A stretch of DNA of 14,839 nt from CAYPZL01 sp964415045 (lineage in GTDB: Bacteria > Planctomycetota > Phycisphaerae > Sedimentisphaerales > Anaerobacaceae): assembly GCA_964415045.1 (NCBI GenBank), contig CAYPZL010000144.1, positions 1 to 14,839 on the forward strand. Direction: 5' to 3'. The translations under genes and the position numbers were made by a program. Positions 1 through 6,163 of the stretch are shown here, in pieces. The notes beneath the pieces were generated by a model that was not told where the DNA came from, ran no database searches, and was given only the letters and a program-made list of their open reading frames with translations. Each line of letters begins with the position of its first letter. The stretch's first letter is position 1.

Positions 1-2
1 AC

Positions 3-743
3 AAGCAAGGCCGGGTCGCCGCCGTCAACATCTGCGGTGGCCAGGACCGCTTCCCTGGTGTCCTGGGCAGCACGGTGTGCAAAGTCTTTGATTTCTGCGT
101 GGCCCGAACCGGCCTGAGTGAATCGGCCGCTCGAGAACAAGGCCACGACGTCGTTACCGCCTGGGCCCCGGCGCCGGACAAGGCGCATTTCATGCCGCAG
201 GCCAAACTACTGATGTTGAAGCTGATGGCCGACCGCAAGACGAGAAGACTGTTGGGTGTGCAGGCGGTAGGACCCGGTGCCGGTGACAAGCGCATCGACG
301 TCGTGGCCATGGCCCTGACGGCGGGCATGACCGTCGATCAACTAGCCAACGCGGACTTGTGCTACGCCCCGCCGTTTTCTCCGGCCATGGACAACATCAT
401 CACGGCTGCCAATGTCGTGCGAAACAAGATCGACGGGTACATGGAAGGAGTCACCCCGGCCGAGGTGCATCAGATGCTGGAAGAGAAGCGAGATTTCGTT
501 TTTCTGGACGCGCGTTCGCCCCAGGAGTACGAGCAGGTGCACCTGCCCGGTTCGACTTTGATCCCCCTGGGCTCTTTGCGCGGACGCTTGGATGAGTTGC
601 CCTGGGATAAAGAAATCGTTGCGTTCTGCAAGATTTCGTTGCGAGGGTACGAGGCCGCTTTGATTCTGAAGGCGGCGGGCTTCAAGAAAGTCCGCGTCAT
701 GGACGGAGGCATAGCGATGTGGCCTTTCGAGAAGATCACGTAA
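3..743 (+). CDS. FAD-dependent pyridine nucleotide-disulfide oxidoreductase with C-terminal rhodanese domain (5' truncated)
   Basis: The gene enters from the left edge: the frame is already open at base 3 and codes for protein upstream of the first possible GTG at 75, so the N-terminal FAD/NAD(P)H domains lie outside the window. The visible part begins at the end of the FAD domain (GRVAAVNICGG) and continues into a dimerisation domain (GSTVCKVFDFCVARTGL; then LLGVQAVGPGAGDKRID; then ADLCYAPPFSPAMD). A C-terminal rhodanese domain follows, with FLDARSPQEYEQVHLPGS and an active-site loop CKISLRG that keeps the catalytic cysteine and the CxxxxR spacing. This architecture is that of CoA-disulfide / persulfide reductases, which reduce CoA disulfide, polysulfide or CoA persulfide with NAD(P)H. 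The exact substrate cannot be read from this fragment. An OsmC gene follows after 82 bp, which suits a role in sulfane-sulfur or thiol homeostasis. Confidence 0.9.
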   Translation, partial: KQGRVAAVNICGGQDRFPGVLGSTVCKVFDFCVARTGLSESAAREQGHDVVTAWAPAPDKAHFMPQAKLLMLKLMADRKTRRLLGVQAVGPGAGDKRIDVVAMALTAGMTVDQLANADLCYAPPFSPAMDNIITAANVVRNKIDGYMEGVTPAEVHQMLEEKRDFVFLDARSPQEYEQVHLPGSTLIPLGSLRGRLDELPWDKEIVAFCKISLRGYEAALILKAAGFKKVRVMDGGIAMWPFEKIT

Positions 744-768
744 GAACCGAGTACCGGCCAGCCACGAA

Positions 769-796
769 TTGAAGAGCCGATCGAACCGGATATAAA
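769..796 (+). promoter_or_regulatory. Possible sigma-70-type promoter upstream of the first OsmC gene
   Basis: TTGAAG (769-774) and TATAAA (791-796) are separated by 16 bp in the gap between the oxidoreductase and the OsmC gene. They match the -35 and -10 consensus at 4/6 and 5/6 positions. The AT-rich -10 stands out in GC-rich sequence. It is a weak motif-only call. Confidence 0.3.
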
Positions 797-825
797 TGAG
801 AACACCGAGTAGGAGATTTGCTGTA

Positions 826-1242
826 ATGACGTCATTCAAGAACGCCCTGCGGTGCGTGGTGGGCCAACCGGCTGTTACGACGATGAGCGGCGCCAAGGAC
901 GCGGAAATTGGGCCGCCCGTCGAGTACGGGGGCAGCGCTGATACTCTCAACCCGGAGGAGTTGTTTGTCGCTTCGATCAATAGTTGTCTGATGCTCGTAT
1001 TTTATCACTTCGCCGAGAAATCGAGAGTGGAGATCGAACGCTACGATTCGCAAGCCGAAGGAACCGTCGAGAAGACCAAAAACGGGCTGCGTTTTACAAA
1101 CGTGAGCGTACAGGTGCAGGTCAAAGTCCAAGGGACGGATGCTGCCGACAAGCTCGCTAAGATCGCCGAACTGGCGGAAAAGTTCTGTCTGGTTTCCAAC
1201 TCGGTGAGCTGTCCGGTCAGCTACAATGTGACCGCTGCGTAG
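826..1242 (+). CDS. OsmC family protein (copy 1)
   Basis: A 138-residue protein with the OsmC/Ohr fold signature. The first motif is LNPEELFVASINSCLM with Cys54, and the second is LAEKFCLVSNSVSCPV with Cys121 and Cys129. In OsmC proteins the cysteine of the first helix and the one before Pro-Val form the redox pair that reduces organic or lipid hydroperoxides; some relatives act on persulfides. The ATG at 826 is chosen over an in-frame ATG at 796 because AGGAGA (811-816) lies about 9 bases upstream and alignment with the second OsmC of the window begins near there. Those two proteins share long identical stretches and are clear paralogues. The neighbours are a rhodanese-containing disulfide reductase and a methyltransferase. 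The substrate is not known. Confidence 0.9.
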   Translation: MTSFKNALRCVVGQPAVTTMSGAKDAEIGPPVEYGGSADTLNPEELFVASINSCLMLVFYHFAEKSRVEIERYDSQAEGTVEKTKNGLRFTNVSVQVQVKVQGTDAADKLAKIAELAEKFCLVSNSVSCPVSYNVTAA

Positions 1243-1299
1243 GGGGACACATGGACCGGAGAAAATGACCTGCGGCGGAACAAACGCAGGAGCGATTCC

Positions 1300-1941
1300 A
1301 TGTCGTCTGTCACGAACAGAATTCTGGATCTCAGTGCCGGCCTCGGCCTTTACGATCGATGGGCCCGGCGCCATCTGGGGCCAATCTACCAGACCCTGCT
1401 CGATCTGGCCGCCCTGCGCGGGGGCGAGCAAGTCCTCGACGTTGGCTGCGAAACAGGAACGCTGAGTTCACATCTGGCCCAGGCGGCCGATGGAATCGTA
1501 GTCTGCGGTATCGACGCCGGCCCACGCATGATCGCGGTGGCCGAGAAGAAGACGCGCGGGTATCGTCCGAGAGTGGAATACCGGGTCGGAACGGCTGCGC
1601 AATTGCCCTATGCCGATGGGCGGTTCGACGTTGTCTCGTCATGTCTGGTCTTTCATCTCTTGCAGGATTCGGAGAAGGAGCGGGGCCTGCGCGAGATCTT
1701 CAGAGTCCTCAAACCCGGCGGCAAGTACATGTGTGCTGAGTTTCAAACCGTTCCCGCCGGGTTCTTGGGGAGACATCTGTCACGATACCCGAGTGATCTG
1801 ATCGAGACCATAGGCTTTCATGTTGATACGGAACTGGCCGGCCCTTCCATTACGAAGCATCGTCCCGTTGTCTACCAGGCTCTTACCCGACCTTGTGAGG
1901 AGGGCCCGGGAGGAAATCTTGTTGCCGAAACACGAGCGTAA
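1300..1941 (+). CDS. Class I SAM-dependent methyltransferase (copy 1)
   Basis: A 213-residue methyltransferase of the Methyltransf_11/UbiE-like group. Motif I is VLDVGCETG (residues 45-53), where the usual GCGTG is GCETG. The acidic residue at the end of strand 2 is in CGIDAGP (69-75), motif II is in LPYADGRFDVVSS (102-114), and the post-motif region is LKPGGKYMCAEF (137-148). The start at 1300 is supported by AGGAG at 1288-1292. It lies 57 bp after the OsmC gene and is probably co-transcribed with it. The acceptor substrate is not recognisable. The 25 residues at the C-terminus after VYQALTR look low in information. A second, only distantly similar methyltransferase occurs at 12518. Confidence 0.88.
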   Translation: MSSVTNRILDLSAGLGLYDRWARRHLGPIYQTLLDLAALRGGEQVLDVGCETGTLSSHLAQAADGIVVCGIDAGPRMIAVAEKKTRGYRPRVEYRVGTAAQLPYADGRFDVVSSCLVFHLLQDSEKERGLREIFRVLKPGGKYMCAEFQTVPAGFLGRHLSRYPSDLIETIGFHVDTELAGPSITKHRPVVYQALTRPCEEGPGGNLVAETRA

Positions 1942-2027
1942 CTGAAGCGCCAGTGAACGAGCGCGTTTCTGACAGCGTAGAAGATCAGAGCCGAATTGGA
2001 GGCCTGGGCACCACGATCGGCCAAAAC

Positions 2028-2080
2028 CTGTTGCAAAATGAAAACCGTTCGGATGAAATATATGGGTATTCGTGCAACAG
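2028..2080 (+). promoter_or_regulatory. Inverted-repeat half-sites upstream of the sigma-54 activator gene
   Basis: CTGTTGCA (2028-2035) and its exact reverse complement TGCAACAG (2073-2080) flank a 37-bp AT-richer spacer ending 27 bp before the activator start codon. An equivalent GTTGCAAAWTG ... GCAAC arrangement, with the same 43-nt offset between TTGC and GCAAC, lies upstream of the sigma-54 promoter (3486-3536). It may be an operator for the encoded activator (autoregulation), which is inference. TTGCAA here could also overlap a -35 element, although I see no good -10 at normal spacing. Confidence 0.4.
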
Positions 2081-2107
2081 CCGGGTCGATGGCATAAGGT
2101 GATTTTC

Positions 2108-3439
2108 ATGGATTTTCTCTCATACGACGGTCGAGACATCATTCTGGACAGCATCGCTGACGGCGTCTTTACCGTCGACGAGAACTGGCGGGTCACATCG
2201 TTCAACCACGCCGCCGAACGGATAACCGGCATCTCGCGGGAGCAGGCACTGGGGCAGTCCTGCAAGGACGTTCTCAAAGCCGACGTTTGCGAAAGCGATT
2301 GTGCGCTGCGCCAGACCATGGAAACGGGGCAACCAGTCATCAACAAGCCCGTGCATATCGTCGACTCCGAGGGCCGGCGGAAATCAATCACCATCTCCAG
2401 TGCCCTGCTCAGAAACCGAGAAGGTCGGATCATCGGGGGCGTCGAGACCTTCCGCGATATGACGCTGGTAGAAGAACTGCGAAAGCAGCTCGAGAAACAA
2501 TACTGTTGTGAGGATATCGTCAGCCGCAGCCACAAAATGCAGCAGCTTTTCGACGTCCTGCCCCGGGTGGCGGAGAGCGATTGCACGGTCTTGATCGAGG
2601 GGGAGACCGGGACGGGGAAAGAACTCTTCGCCCGCGCGCTTCATGATCTCAGCGGACGTCGCGACAAACCGTTCGTTCCCGTCAATTGCAGTGCGCTGCC
2701 CGACACGCTGCTGGAATCGGAACTGTTCGGCTATAAGGCGGGGGCGTTTACAGACGCCAAACAAGACAAGCTGGGACGGTTCGCGCTGGCGGAAGGTGGG
2801 ACCTTGTTTCTCGACGAGATCGGCGATGTGGCACCGGCCGTTCAGGTCAGGCTGCTCCGCGTGCTTCAGGACAAAACCTACGAGCCGGTCGGCGGTGTCA
2901 ACACAATCGAGGCGGACGTGCGCGTAGTCACCGCCACCAACAAAAACCTGGCCCAGCTGGTGGACAGCAGCGTCTTTCGCAAAGACTTGTTCTATCGGAT
3001 CAACGTCGTGAAGTTGGAGCTTCCGCCCTTGCGCGACCGCAAGGAAGACATCCCCCTACTCGTCGATCACTTCGTCAGGCGATTCAATCTGTTGTACGGC
3101 AAAGAAATCTGCTGCCTCAGCAACGACGCCATGGGACTGCTCCTCTCGCACGACTTCCCCGGCAACATTCGCGAACTCGAAAACATTCTCGAACACTGCT
3201 TTGTCTTGTGCCAAAGTCAGCTCATTGAGCAAGGTGACCTGCCCGGCTACTTGCGTCGGGACGAACGCACGGCGGAAAAGGGCCTGGGCGAAATCAAGAC
3301 GCTACGGCAAATGGAGAGGCTCATGATCGAGCAGGCACTGCGGCGTCACCAGGGCAACCGGGCAGCCGCGGCTCGGGAACTCGGTATCAATCCCAGCACA
3401 CTTTTTCGCAAGCTCAAGACCTTGCAGATCGACACCTGA
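2108..3439 (+). CDS. OrpR-like sigma-54-dependent transcriptional activator with cysteine-containing PAS domain
   Basis: A 443-residue enhancer-binding protein. Residues 1-125 form a PAS domain with Cys52, Cys61 and Cys65 (C-x8-C-x3-C), and a Cys-Cys pair at 133-134 lies in the linker. Residues about 137-375 are the AAA+ sigma-54 interaction domain, with Walker A GETGTGKE (165-172), GAFTDA (212-217) in place of GAFTGA, and Walker B GGTLFLDEIGD (230-240). The C-terminus is a Fis-type helix-turn-helix (about 416-438, GNRAAAARELGINPSTLFRKL). The ATG at 2108 follows AAGGTG at 2096-2101; an upstream GTG at 2072 would lie inside the inverted repeat and is less likely. In Desulfovibrio vulgaris the ORP operons are driven by sigma-54 and the activator OrpR, whose PAS domain carries an oxygen- and redox-sensitive Fe-S cluster. 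The same job is inferred here because a strong -24/-12 promoter lies just downstream. GAFTDA is a known functional variant. Confidence 0.93.
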   Translation: MDFLSYDGRDIILDSIADGVFTVDENWRVTSFNHAAERITGISREQALGQSCKDVLKADVCESDCALRQTMETGQPVINKPVHIVDSEGRRKSITISSALLRNREGRIIGGVETFRDMTLVEELRKQLEKQYCCEDIVSRSHKMQQLFDVLPRVAESDCTVLIEGETGTGKELFARALHDLSGRRDKPFVPVNCSALPDTLLESELFGYKAGAFTDAKQDKLGRFALAEGGTLFLDEIGDVAPAVQVRLLRVLQDKTYEPVGGVNTIEADVRVVTATNKNLAQLVDSSVFRKDLFYRINVVKLELPPLRDRKEDIPLLVDHFVRRFNLLYGKEICCLSNDAMGLLLSHDFPGNIRELENILEHCFVLCQSQLIEQGDLPGYLRRDERTAEKGLGEIKTLRQMERLMIEQALRRHQGNRAAAARELGINPSTLFRKLKTLQIDT

Positions 3440-3485
3440 TTGCCGTGTCAAAAAGGGCGCACCTCAAGTCTACCACACGCCAAAC

Positions 3486-3536
3486 CGTTGCAAATTGCGT
3501 CGCCCAGCCAAAACGCGACAATCGCATAAAGCAACG
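3486..3536 (+). promoter_or_regulatory. Candidate enhancer (UAS) for the sigma-54 activator
   Basis: CGTTGC (3486-3491, within GTTGCAAATTG) and GCAACG (3531-3536) are inverted half-sites whose TTGC and GCAA cores start 43 nt apart, exactly as in the repeat upstream of the activator gene. They lie 100-150 bp upstream of the -24 element, the usual distance for an enhancer-binding protein. Binding by the neighbouring regulator is inference. Confidence 0.4.
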
Positions 3537-3635
3537 CTCGCTGCCCTAGCTTCCCCGATCTTCAGTTTACCTTGTCCTTCTAAGCCATTTCCGAAAAAAC
3601 AGTTACAATGATCCAGCCTCCTTGGCCCAGTGTAC

Positions 3636-3651
3636 TGGCACGCGCCTTGCA
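3636..3651 (+). promoter_or_regulatory. Sigma-54 (-24/-12) promoter
   Basis: TGGCACGCGCCTTGCA matches the TGGCAC-N5-TTGCA consensus at every fixed position, with GG (3637-3638) and GC (3649-3650) in correct register. The expected start of transcription is near 3662, leaving about 19 nt of leader that contains the AGGAGG ribosome-binding site (3665-3670) before the ATG at 3681. It is placed to drive the NifX/ORP array downstream, and the cognate activator is encoded directly upstream. Confidence 0.88.
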
Positions 3652-3680
3652 AGGATACATGGTCAGGAGGTCGCTTGGTC

Positions 3681-4088
3681 ATGAAGCTGGCGATACCAAT
3701 TTGGGAAGGCCGGGTCTCAAACGTGTTTGATTTTGCCCACAAAGCCGTGATCGTTGAATTCAGCGATGCCAGGGAGTTGGCTCGTTCGGAAGTGGCTCTT
3801 TCGGGGCAAGGCCCGGCTCGCGTTGTGAAGCTCAGACAACTGGGTATCGACACGTTGATTTGCGGTGCGATCTCCCGCGTGTCGGCGTCGTGGGCCTCAG
3901 CCTGCGGCATTCGGTTGTTTCCTTATGTGACCGGCAGTGTCGACGAGGTGATCGAGGCGTTCAAGAATGAGCAGCTTAGCTCCGAACGGTTTGTTTTGCC
4001 TGGTGGCTGGCCAGGCGTGCGGAGGCCCCTTCAGTGCCGGCCGGGTTGGCATGGCCGACGACGTGGTCAAAGGGGTATGACGAGGTAA
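3681..4088 (+). CDS. NifX/ORP-like dinitrogenase iron-molybdenum cofactor family protein (A)
   Basis: A 135-residue protein of the family that holds NifX, the NifB C-terminal domain and the Desulfovibrio orange protein. It starts with the typical MKLAIPIWEGRVSNVFDFAHKA (in two parts: strand 1, then the FDFAHK position usually occupied by HFGHCxxF). IDTLICGAISR (56-66) and CGIRLFPYVTGSVDEVIEAF (75-94) follow. Members bind metal-sulfur clusters or cofactor precursors non-covalently. The last 30 residues (from LPGGWPG) are basic and Gly/Arg-rich with one Cys, as in many stand-alone members. AGGAGG at 3665-3670 fixes the start. It is the first gene after the sigma-54 promoter, so probably the promoter-proximal gene of the whole array. 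The ligand is unknown; no nitrogenase genes are in view. Confidence 0.88.
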   Translation: MKLAIPIWEGRVSNVFDFAHKAVIVEFSDARELARSEVALSGQGPARVVKLRQLGIDTLICGAISRVSASWASACGIRLFPYVTGSVDEVIEAFKNEQLSSERFVLPGGWPGVRRPLQCRPGWHGRRRGQRGMTR

Positions 4089-4145
4089 TCGTGTTTCGGT
4101 CCAGGCGGTGCGCACCGACCGGGACGGAGTCTGGAGACAGAGAGT

Positions 4146-4508
4146 ATGAAGATCGCGGTAACGGCGCAAGGACCAGAACTGGCGAGCGATGTGGACACGC
4201 GTTTTGGCAGGGCCAAGTGGATCGTCGTGGTGGATACGAACACGGGCGAATCGCAAGGGCACGACAACAAGGTGAACCTGACCCTTTCGCAAGGCGCCGG
4301 AATTCAAACCGGGCAGAACGTTGCCAATTTGGGCGTGGAGGCCGTTATCACCGGCAACGTCGGCCCCAACGCGTACAAGACACTGGCCGCCGGCAAGGTT
4401 CAGATCTTCCTTGTTTCCGGTGGGACTGTTGAGCAGGCGGTTGCGGCATTCAAACAGGGACAGTTGCAGGAGGTGCAACAGGCCAATGTGGAGGGGCACT
4501 GGATATGA
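4146..4508 (+). CDS. NifX/ORP-like protein (B)
   Basis: A 120-residue NifX/ORP family protein covering the whole domain. MKIAVTAQGPELASDVDTRFG at the N-terminus (strand 1 plus the DTRFGRA loop) is followed by GHDNKV, GAGIQTGQNVANLGVEAVITGNVGPNA (the GAGIQ ... TGNxGPNA core) and TVEQAVAAFKQGQL. This is the MTH1175-like branch, in which the N-terminal HFG of ORP is replaced by RFGRA. It likely binds a metal-sulfur species in the cytoplasm. It lies 57 bp after protein A and is closer in sequence to the N-terminal domain of the fusion protein at 7347 (both have xARFGR/DTRFGR and GGGAGIQSAQ/QGAGIQTGQ) than to protein A. It ends in VEGHWI and has no cysteine, so any cofactor must be held by other residues. 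Confidence 0.9.
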   Translation: MKIAVTAQGPELASDVDTRFGRAKWIVVVDTNTGESQGHDNKVNLTLSQGAGIQTGQNVANLGVEAVITGNVGPNAYKTLAAGKVQIFLVSGGTVEQAVAAFKQGQLQEVQQANVEGHWI

Positions 4509-4579
4509 GCCCTTCTGGCACGAGCATATCACGGTATCTTGCCGTCGCGCAGGATTAATTGCGCCGGGAGACGTATTCT

Positions 4580-5488
4580 ATGCGAACCTATTTGGATTGC
4601 TTTCCCTGTTTCGTGCGGCAGGCGTTGGACGCGGCGCGGTTTGCCACCGACGACGAGGAGATTCACAAGCGCGTCGTGCGGGATGCCTTGCGCCTGGCGG
4701 CTGAGACGGACATGCACCGGCCGCCACCCTTCATCGGACAGCAAGTTCATCGGCTGATCCGGGAGATCACCGGGCAGGAGGACCCGTATCACGAGCAGAA
4801 GCATCGTTCCAACGAATTAGCGTTGCGGCTCTATGCGGAGATGAGGCAAGACGTGGAAGAGGCGTCGAATCCGTTGGAGGCGGCTGTGCGCTTGGCGATT
4901 GCCGGCAATATTCTGGATTTTGGCGTCAACAGTCAATTGGAGCACGCGCATGCCGAGAAGGTGATCGGCGAGGCGCTATGCGAAGAATTCGACGACACAG
5001 AGCTATCGGCTTTTTCTGAGGCTTTGGACCAGGCCAAAGATGTCCTGTACTTGGGCGACAATGCCGGTGAGATCGTATTCGATCGCGTGCTGATCGAGAA
5101 GCTGCCGTATGCCAAAGTGACATTCGTGGTGAAGGGGTCGCCGGTCATCAACGATGTGACGATGGAGGACGCCGAGACGGCCGGCTTGATTGATATGATA
5201 GAGGTCATCACGAACGGCTCCGACGCCCCCGGGACAATTCTGGAAAACTGTTCGCCCGCGTTTCGCGAGCGATTCCGTCGAGCTGACTTGATCGTTGCGA
5301 AGGGACAGGCCAATTATGAATCGCTCCGCGATGTGGACAAGGACATCTTCTTCATTCTCAAGGCCAAGTGCCCGGTCATCGCCAGAGATCTCGGCTGCGA
5401 GATCGGCGATATGATTCTTCGACGGAACAAAGAGTTCGGAGAAAGATGGAACGCAGAGGATGAGGAGACGGCCCATGCCAAGCTTTGA
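4580..5488 (+). CDS. DUF89 (ARMT1-like) metal-dependent phosphatase family protein with N-terminal CxxC
   Basis: A 302-residue protein. It starts with MRTYLDCFPCFVRQAL, where Cys7 and Cys10 form the CxxC typical of the prokaryotic DUF89 subfamily. The core contains YLGDNAGEIVFDRVLIEKL (157-175), VVKGSPVINDVTMEDA (183-198) and VAKGQANYESL (239-249), the conserved metal- and phosphate-binding segments of DUF89. Characterised DUF89 members are Mn/Ni/Co-dependent phosphatases that remove damaged phosphometabolites; this subgroup's substrate is unknown. The ATG at 4580 is preceded by CGGGAG (4565-4570). Its last 14 nt overlap the next gene, which suggests translational coupling. The role in a metal-sulfur cluster operon is open; damage control or a nucleotide/sugar-phosphate step are both possible. 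Confidence 0.88.
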   Translation: MRTYLDCFPCFVRQALDAARFATDDEEIHKRVVRDALRLAAETDMHRPPPFIGQQVHRLIREITGQEDPYHEQKHRSNELALRLYAEMRQDVEEASNPLEAAVRLAIAGNILDFGVNSQLEHAHAEKVIGEALCEEFDDTELSAFSEALDQAKDVLYLGDNAGEIVFDRVLIEKLPYAKVTFVVKGSPVINDVTMEDAETAGLIDMIEVITNGSDAPGTILENCSPAFRERFRRADLIVAKGQANYESLRDVDKDIFFILKAKCPVIARDLGCEIGDMILRRNKEFGERWNAEDEETAHAKL

Positions 5489-5933
5489 CGGAACGGGTCC
5501 CCAAGGAAAGGGCCCGATGACAGGACGAGGTTTGGGCTACTGCGTGCTGCAGGAATCGGCCGACGGAAGCGGCCGCTTCGAAGGTCTGGCCGGGGTCGAG
5601 GGCGTTCCTGTAGGTGAGACGAATCGTAACGATGCAAACCAGGAAAAGGAGGTGATCCAGATGCCTTTTGGAGATGGAACAGGTCCCGCCGGCATGGGGC
5701 CAATGACAGGAAGGGGCGCCGGCTTCTGTGCTGGCTATCCCGTGTCGGGTCGCATGAATCCGGTTGGCTTTGTCGGTCGCCGAGCCATGCCGTACGGTCG
5801 TCCGATGTATGGGGTCGGCACCGGTTATGCTGCCGGTCGCTTCGGTTGGTTTGGTCGGTGGCTGCGTGGAGGTTTCGGCTTCGGCCGCGGTCGAGGCCGG
5901 CGTGGCGGCCGGGGCGGATTCGGGTACTGGTAG
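5475..5933 (+). CDS. Tandem DUF5320-like Gly-rich protein (two repeats in one frame)
   Basis: A 152-residue reading frame that contains the DUF5320 N-terminal signature twice: DGTGPQGKGPMTGRGLGYC at residues 5-23 and DGTGPAGMGPMTGRGAGFC at 67-85. Each is preceded by an initiator-like Met-Pro. A 39-residue linker without family similarity joins them, and the tail (125-152) is Gly/Arg/Phe-rich and ends in GYW. DUF5320 proteins are small, have no known biochemical activity, and typically neighbour NifX/Mrp/MinD genes of anaerobes. The usual C-terminal coiled coil is absent. The start at 5475 overlaps the DUF89 gene by 14 nt. A near-perfect ribosome-binding site in front of Met63 suggests that the second half is also made on its own (see 5661). 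Either a stop codon was lost between two genes, or this is a genuine in-frame nested pair. Confidence 0.8.
   Translation: MPSFDGTGPQGKGPMTGRGLGYCVLQESADGSGRFEGLAGVEGVPVGETNRNDANQEKEVIQMPFGDGTGPAGMGPMTGRGAGFCAGYPVSGRMNPVGFVGRRAMPYGRPMYGVGTGYAAGRFGWFGRWLRGGFGFGRGRGRRGGRGGFGYW
5644..5658 (+). promoter_or_regulatory. Exceptionally strong internal Shine-Dalgarno
   Basis: AAAAGGAGGTGATCC is complementary over about 14 nt to the 3' end of bacterial 16S rRNA (GGATCACCTCCTTT). It sits 2 nt before an ATG at 5661, and about 7 nt separate the AGGAGG core from the ATG. It lies inside the open frame starting at 5475 and marks a second, internal translation start. Confidence 0.8.
5661..5933 (+). CDS. DUF5320 family protein, nested in-frame start
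   Basis: A 90-residue product if translation begins at the ATG at 5661, in the same frame as the reading frame from 5475. Evidence for this start is the 15-nt Shine-Dalgarno just upstream and the fact that the protein then begins exactly as DUF5320 proteins do (Met-Pro, then DGTGPAGMGPMTGRG and FCAGYPV). The tail is Gly/Arg/Phe-rich (FGFGRGRGRRGGRGG). It is very similar to the N-terminus of the gene at 6164. It may be the ancestral gene, with the upstream copy now reading into it. Function unknown. Confidence 0.6.
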   Translation: MPFGDGTGPAGMGPMTGRGAGFCAGYPVSGRMNPVGFVGRRAMPYGRPMYGVGTGYAAGRFGWFGRWLRGGFGFGRGRGRRGGRGGFGYW

Positions 5934-5973
5934 GAAATCGGATATGCACGGAGGTGCAGAAAGGCAGGACATC

Positions 5974-6141
5974 ATGGGACAAGGAGATGGTCGAGGACGC
6001 ATGGGCGGTCCGTACGCCGCCGGGCCGGGCGGCAACTGTGTCTGCCCCAAATGCGGGCACACGGTGCCCCACACGGCCGGACAGCCGTGTACGCAAAAGA
6101 ACTGCCCGAAATGCGGCACACCGATGACGAGACAATCATGA
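5974..6141 (+). CDS. Small double-CxxC zinc-ribbon protein
   Basis: A 55-residue protein: a Gly-rich lead (MGQGDGRGRMGGPYAAGPGG) followed by C-x-C-P-x-C-G-H-x3-H and then C-x5-C-P-x-C-G-T-P-M, ending in MTRQS. The two Cys pairs plus His/Cys extras could bind Zn or Fe. Small proteins with this layout recur beside DUF5320 and NifX-like genes in anaerobes (recollection, not a search). ATG at 5974 is preferred since AGGCAGGA precedes it by about 4 bases and the protein then starts MG-x-GDGRGR. An in-frame ATG at 5944, also with a fair AGGAAA upstream, would add 10 residues. The function is unknown; a metal or Fe-S chaperone role would fit the context. Confidence 0.75.
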   Translation: MGQGDGRGRMGGPYAAGPGGNCVCPKCGHTVPHTAGQPCTQKNCPKCGTPMTRQS

Positions 6142-6163
6142 TCGATGCGAAAGGAGATTGATT

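Noticed and set aside
1780..2586. Minus-strand open frame of 268 codons across the methyltransferase/activator junction
   Set aside because: It covers two recognisable genes and a regulatory gap, with a low-complexity Ser/Arg-rich translation.
3431..3454. Terminator after the sigma-54 activator gene
   Set aside because: GACAC/GTGTC gives only a 5-bp stem overlapping the stop codon, and an A-run rather than a T-run follows.
3681..4508. Nitrogenase cofactor (nif) cluster
   Set aside because: NifX-like domains occur, but there is no nifH, nifD, nifK, nifE, nifN or radical SAM NifB in view; ORP-type context explains them better.
4516..4531. Second sigma-54 promoter ahead of the DUF89 gene
   Set aside because: TGGCACGAGCATATCA has the -24 element, but the -12 position reads TATCA, lacking the essential GC.
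5314..6135. Long open frame on the minus strand (273 codons) opposite the DUF5320 genes
   Set aside because: It is antisense to GC-rich genes with clear family motifs, its own translation is Arg/Ser/Pro-rich without domains, and it has no ribosome-binding site.
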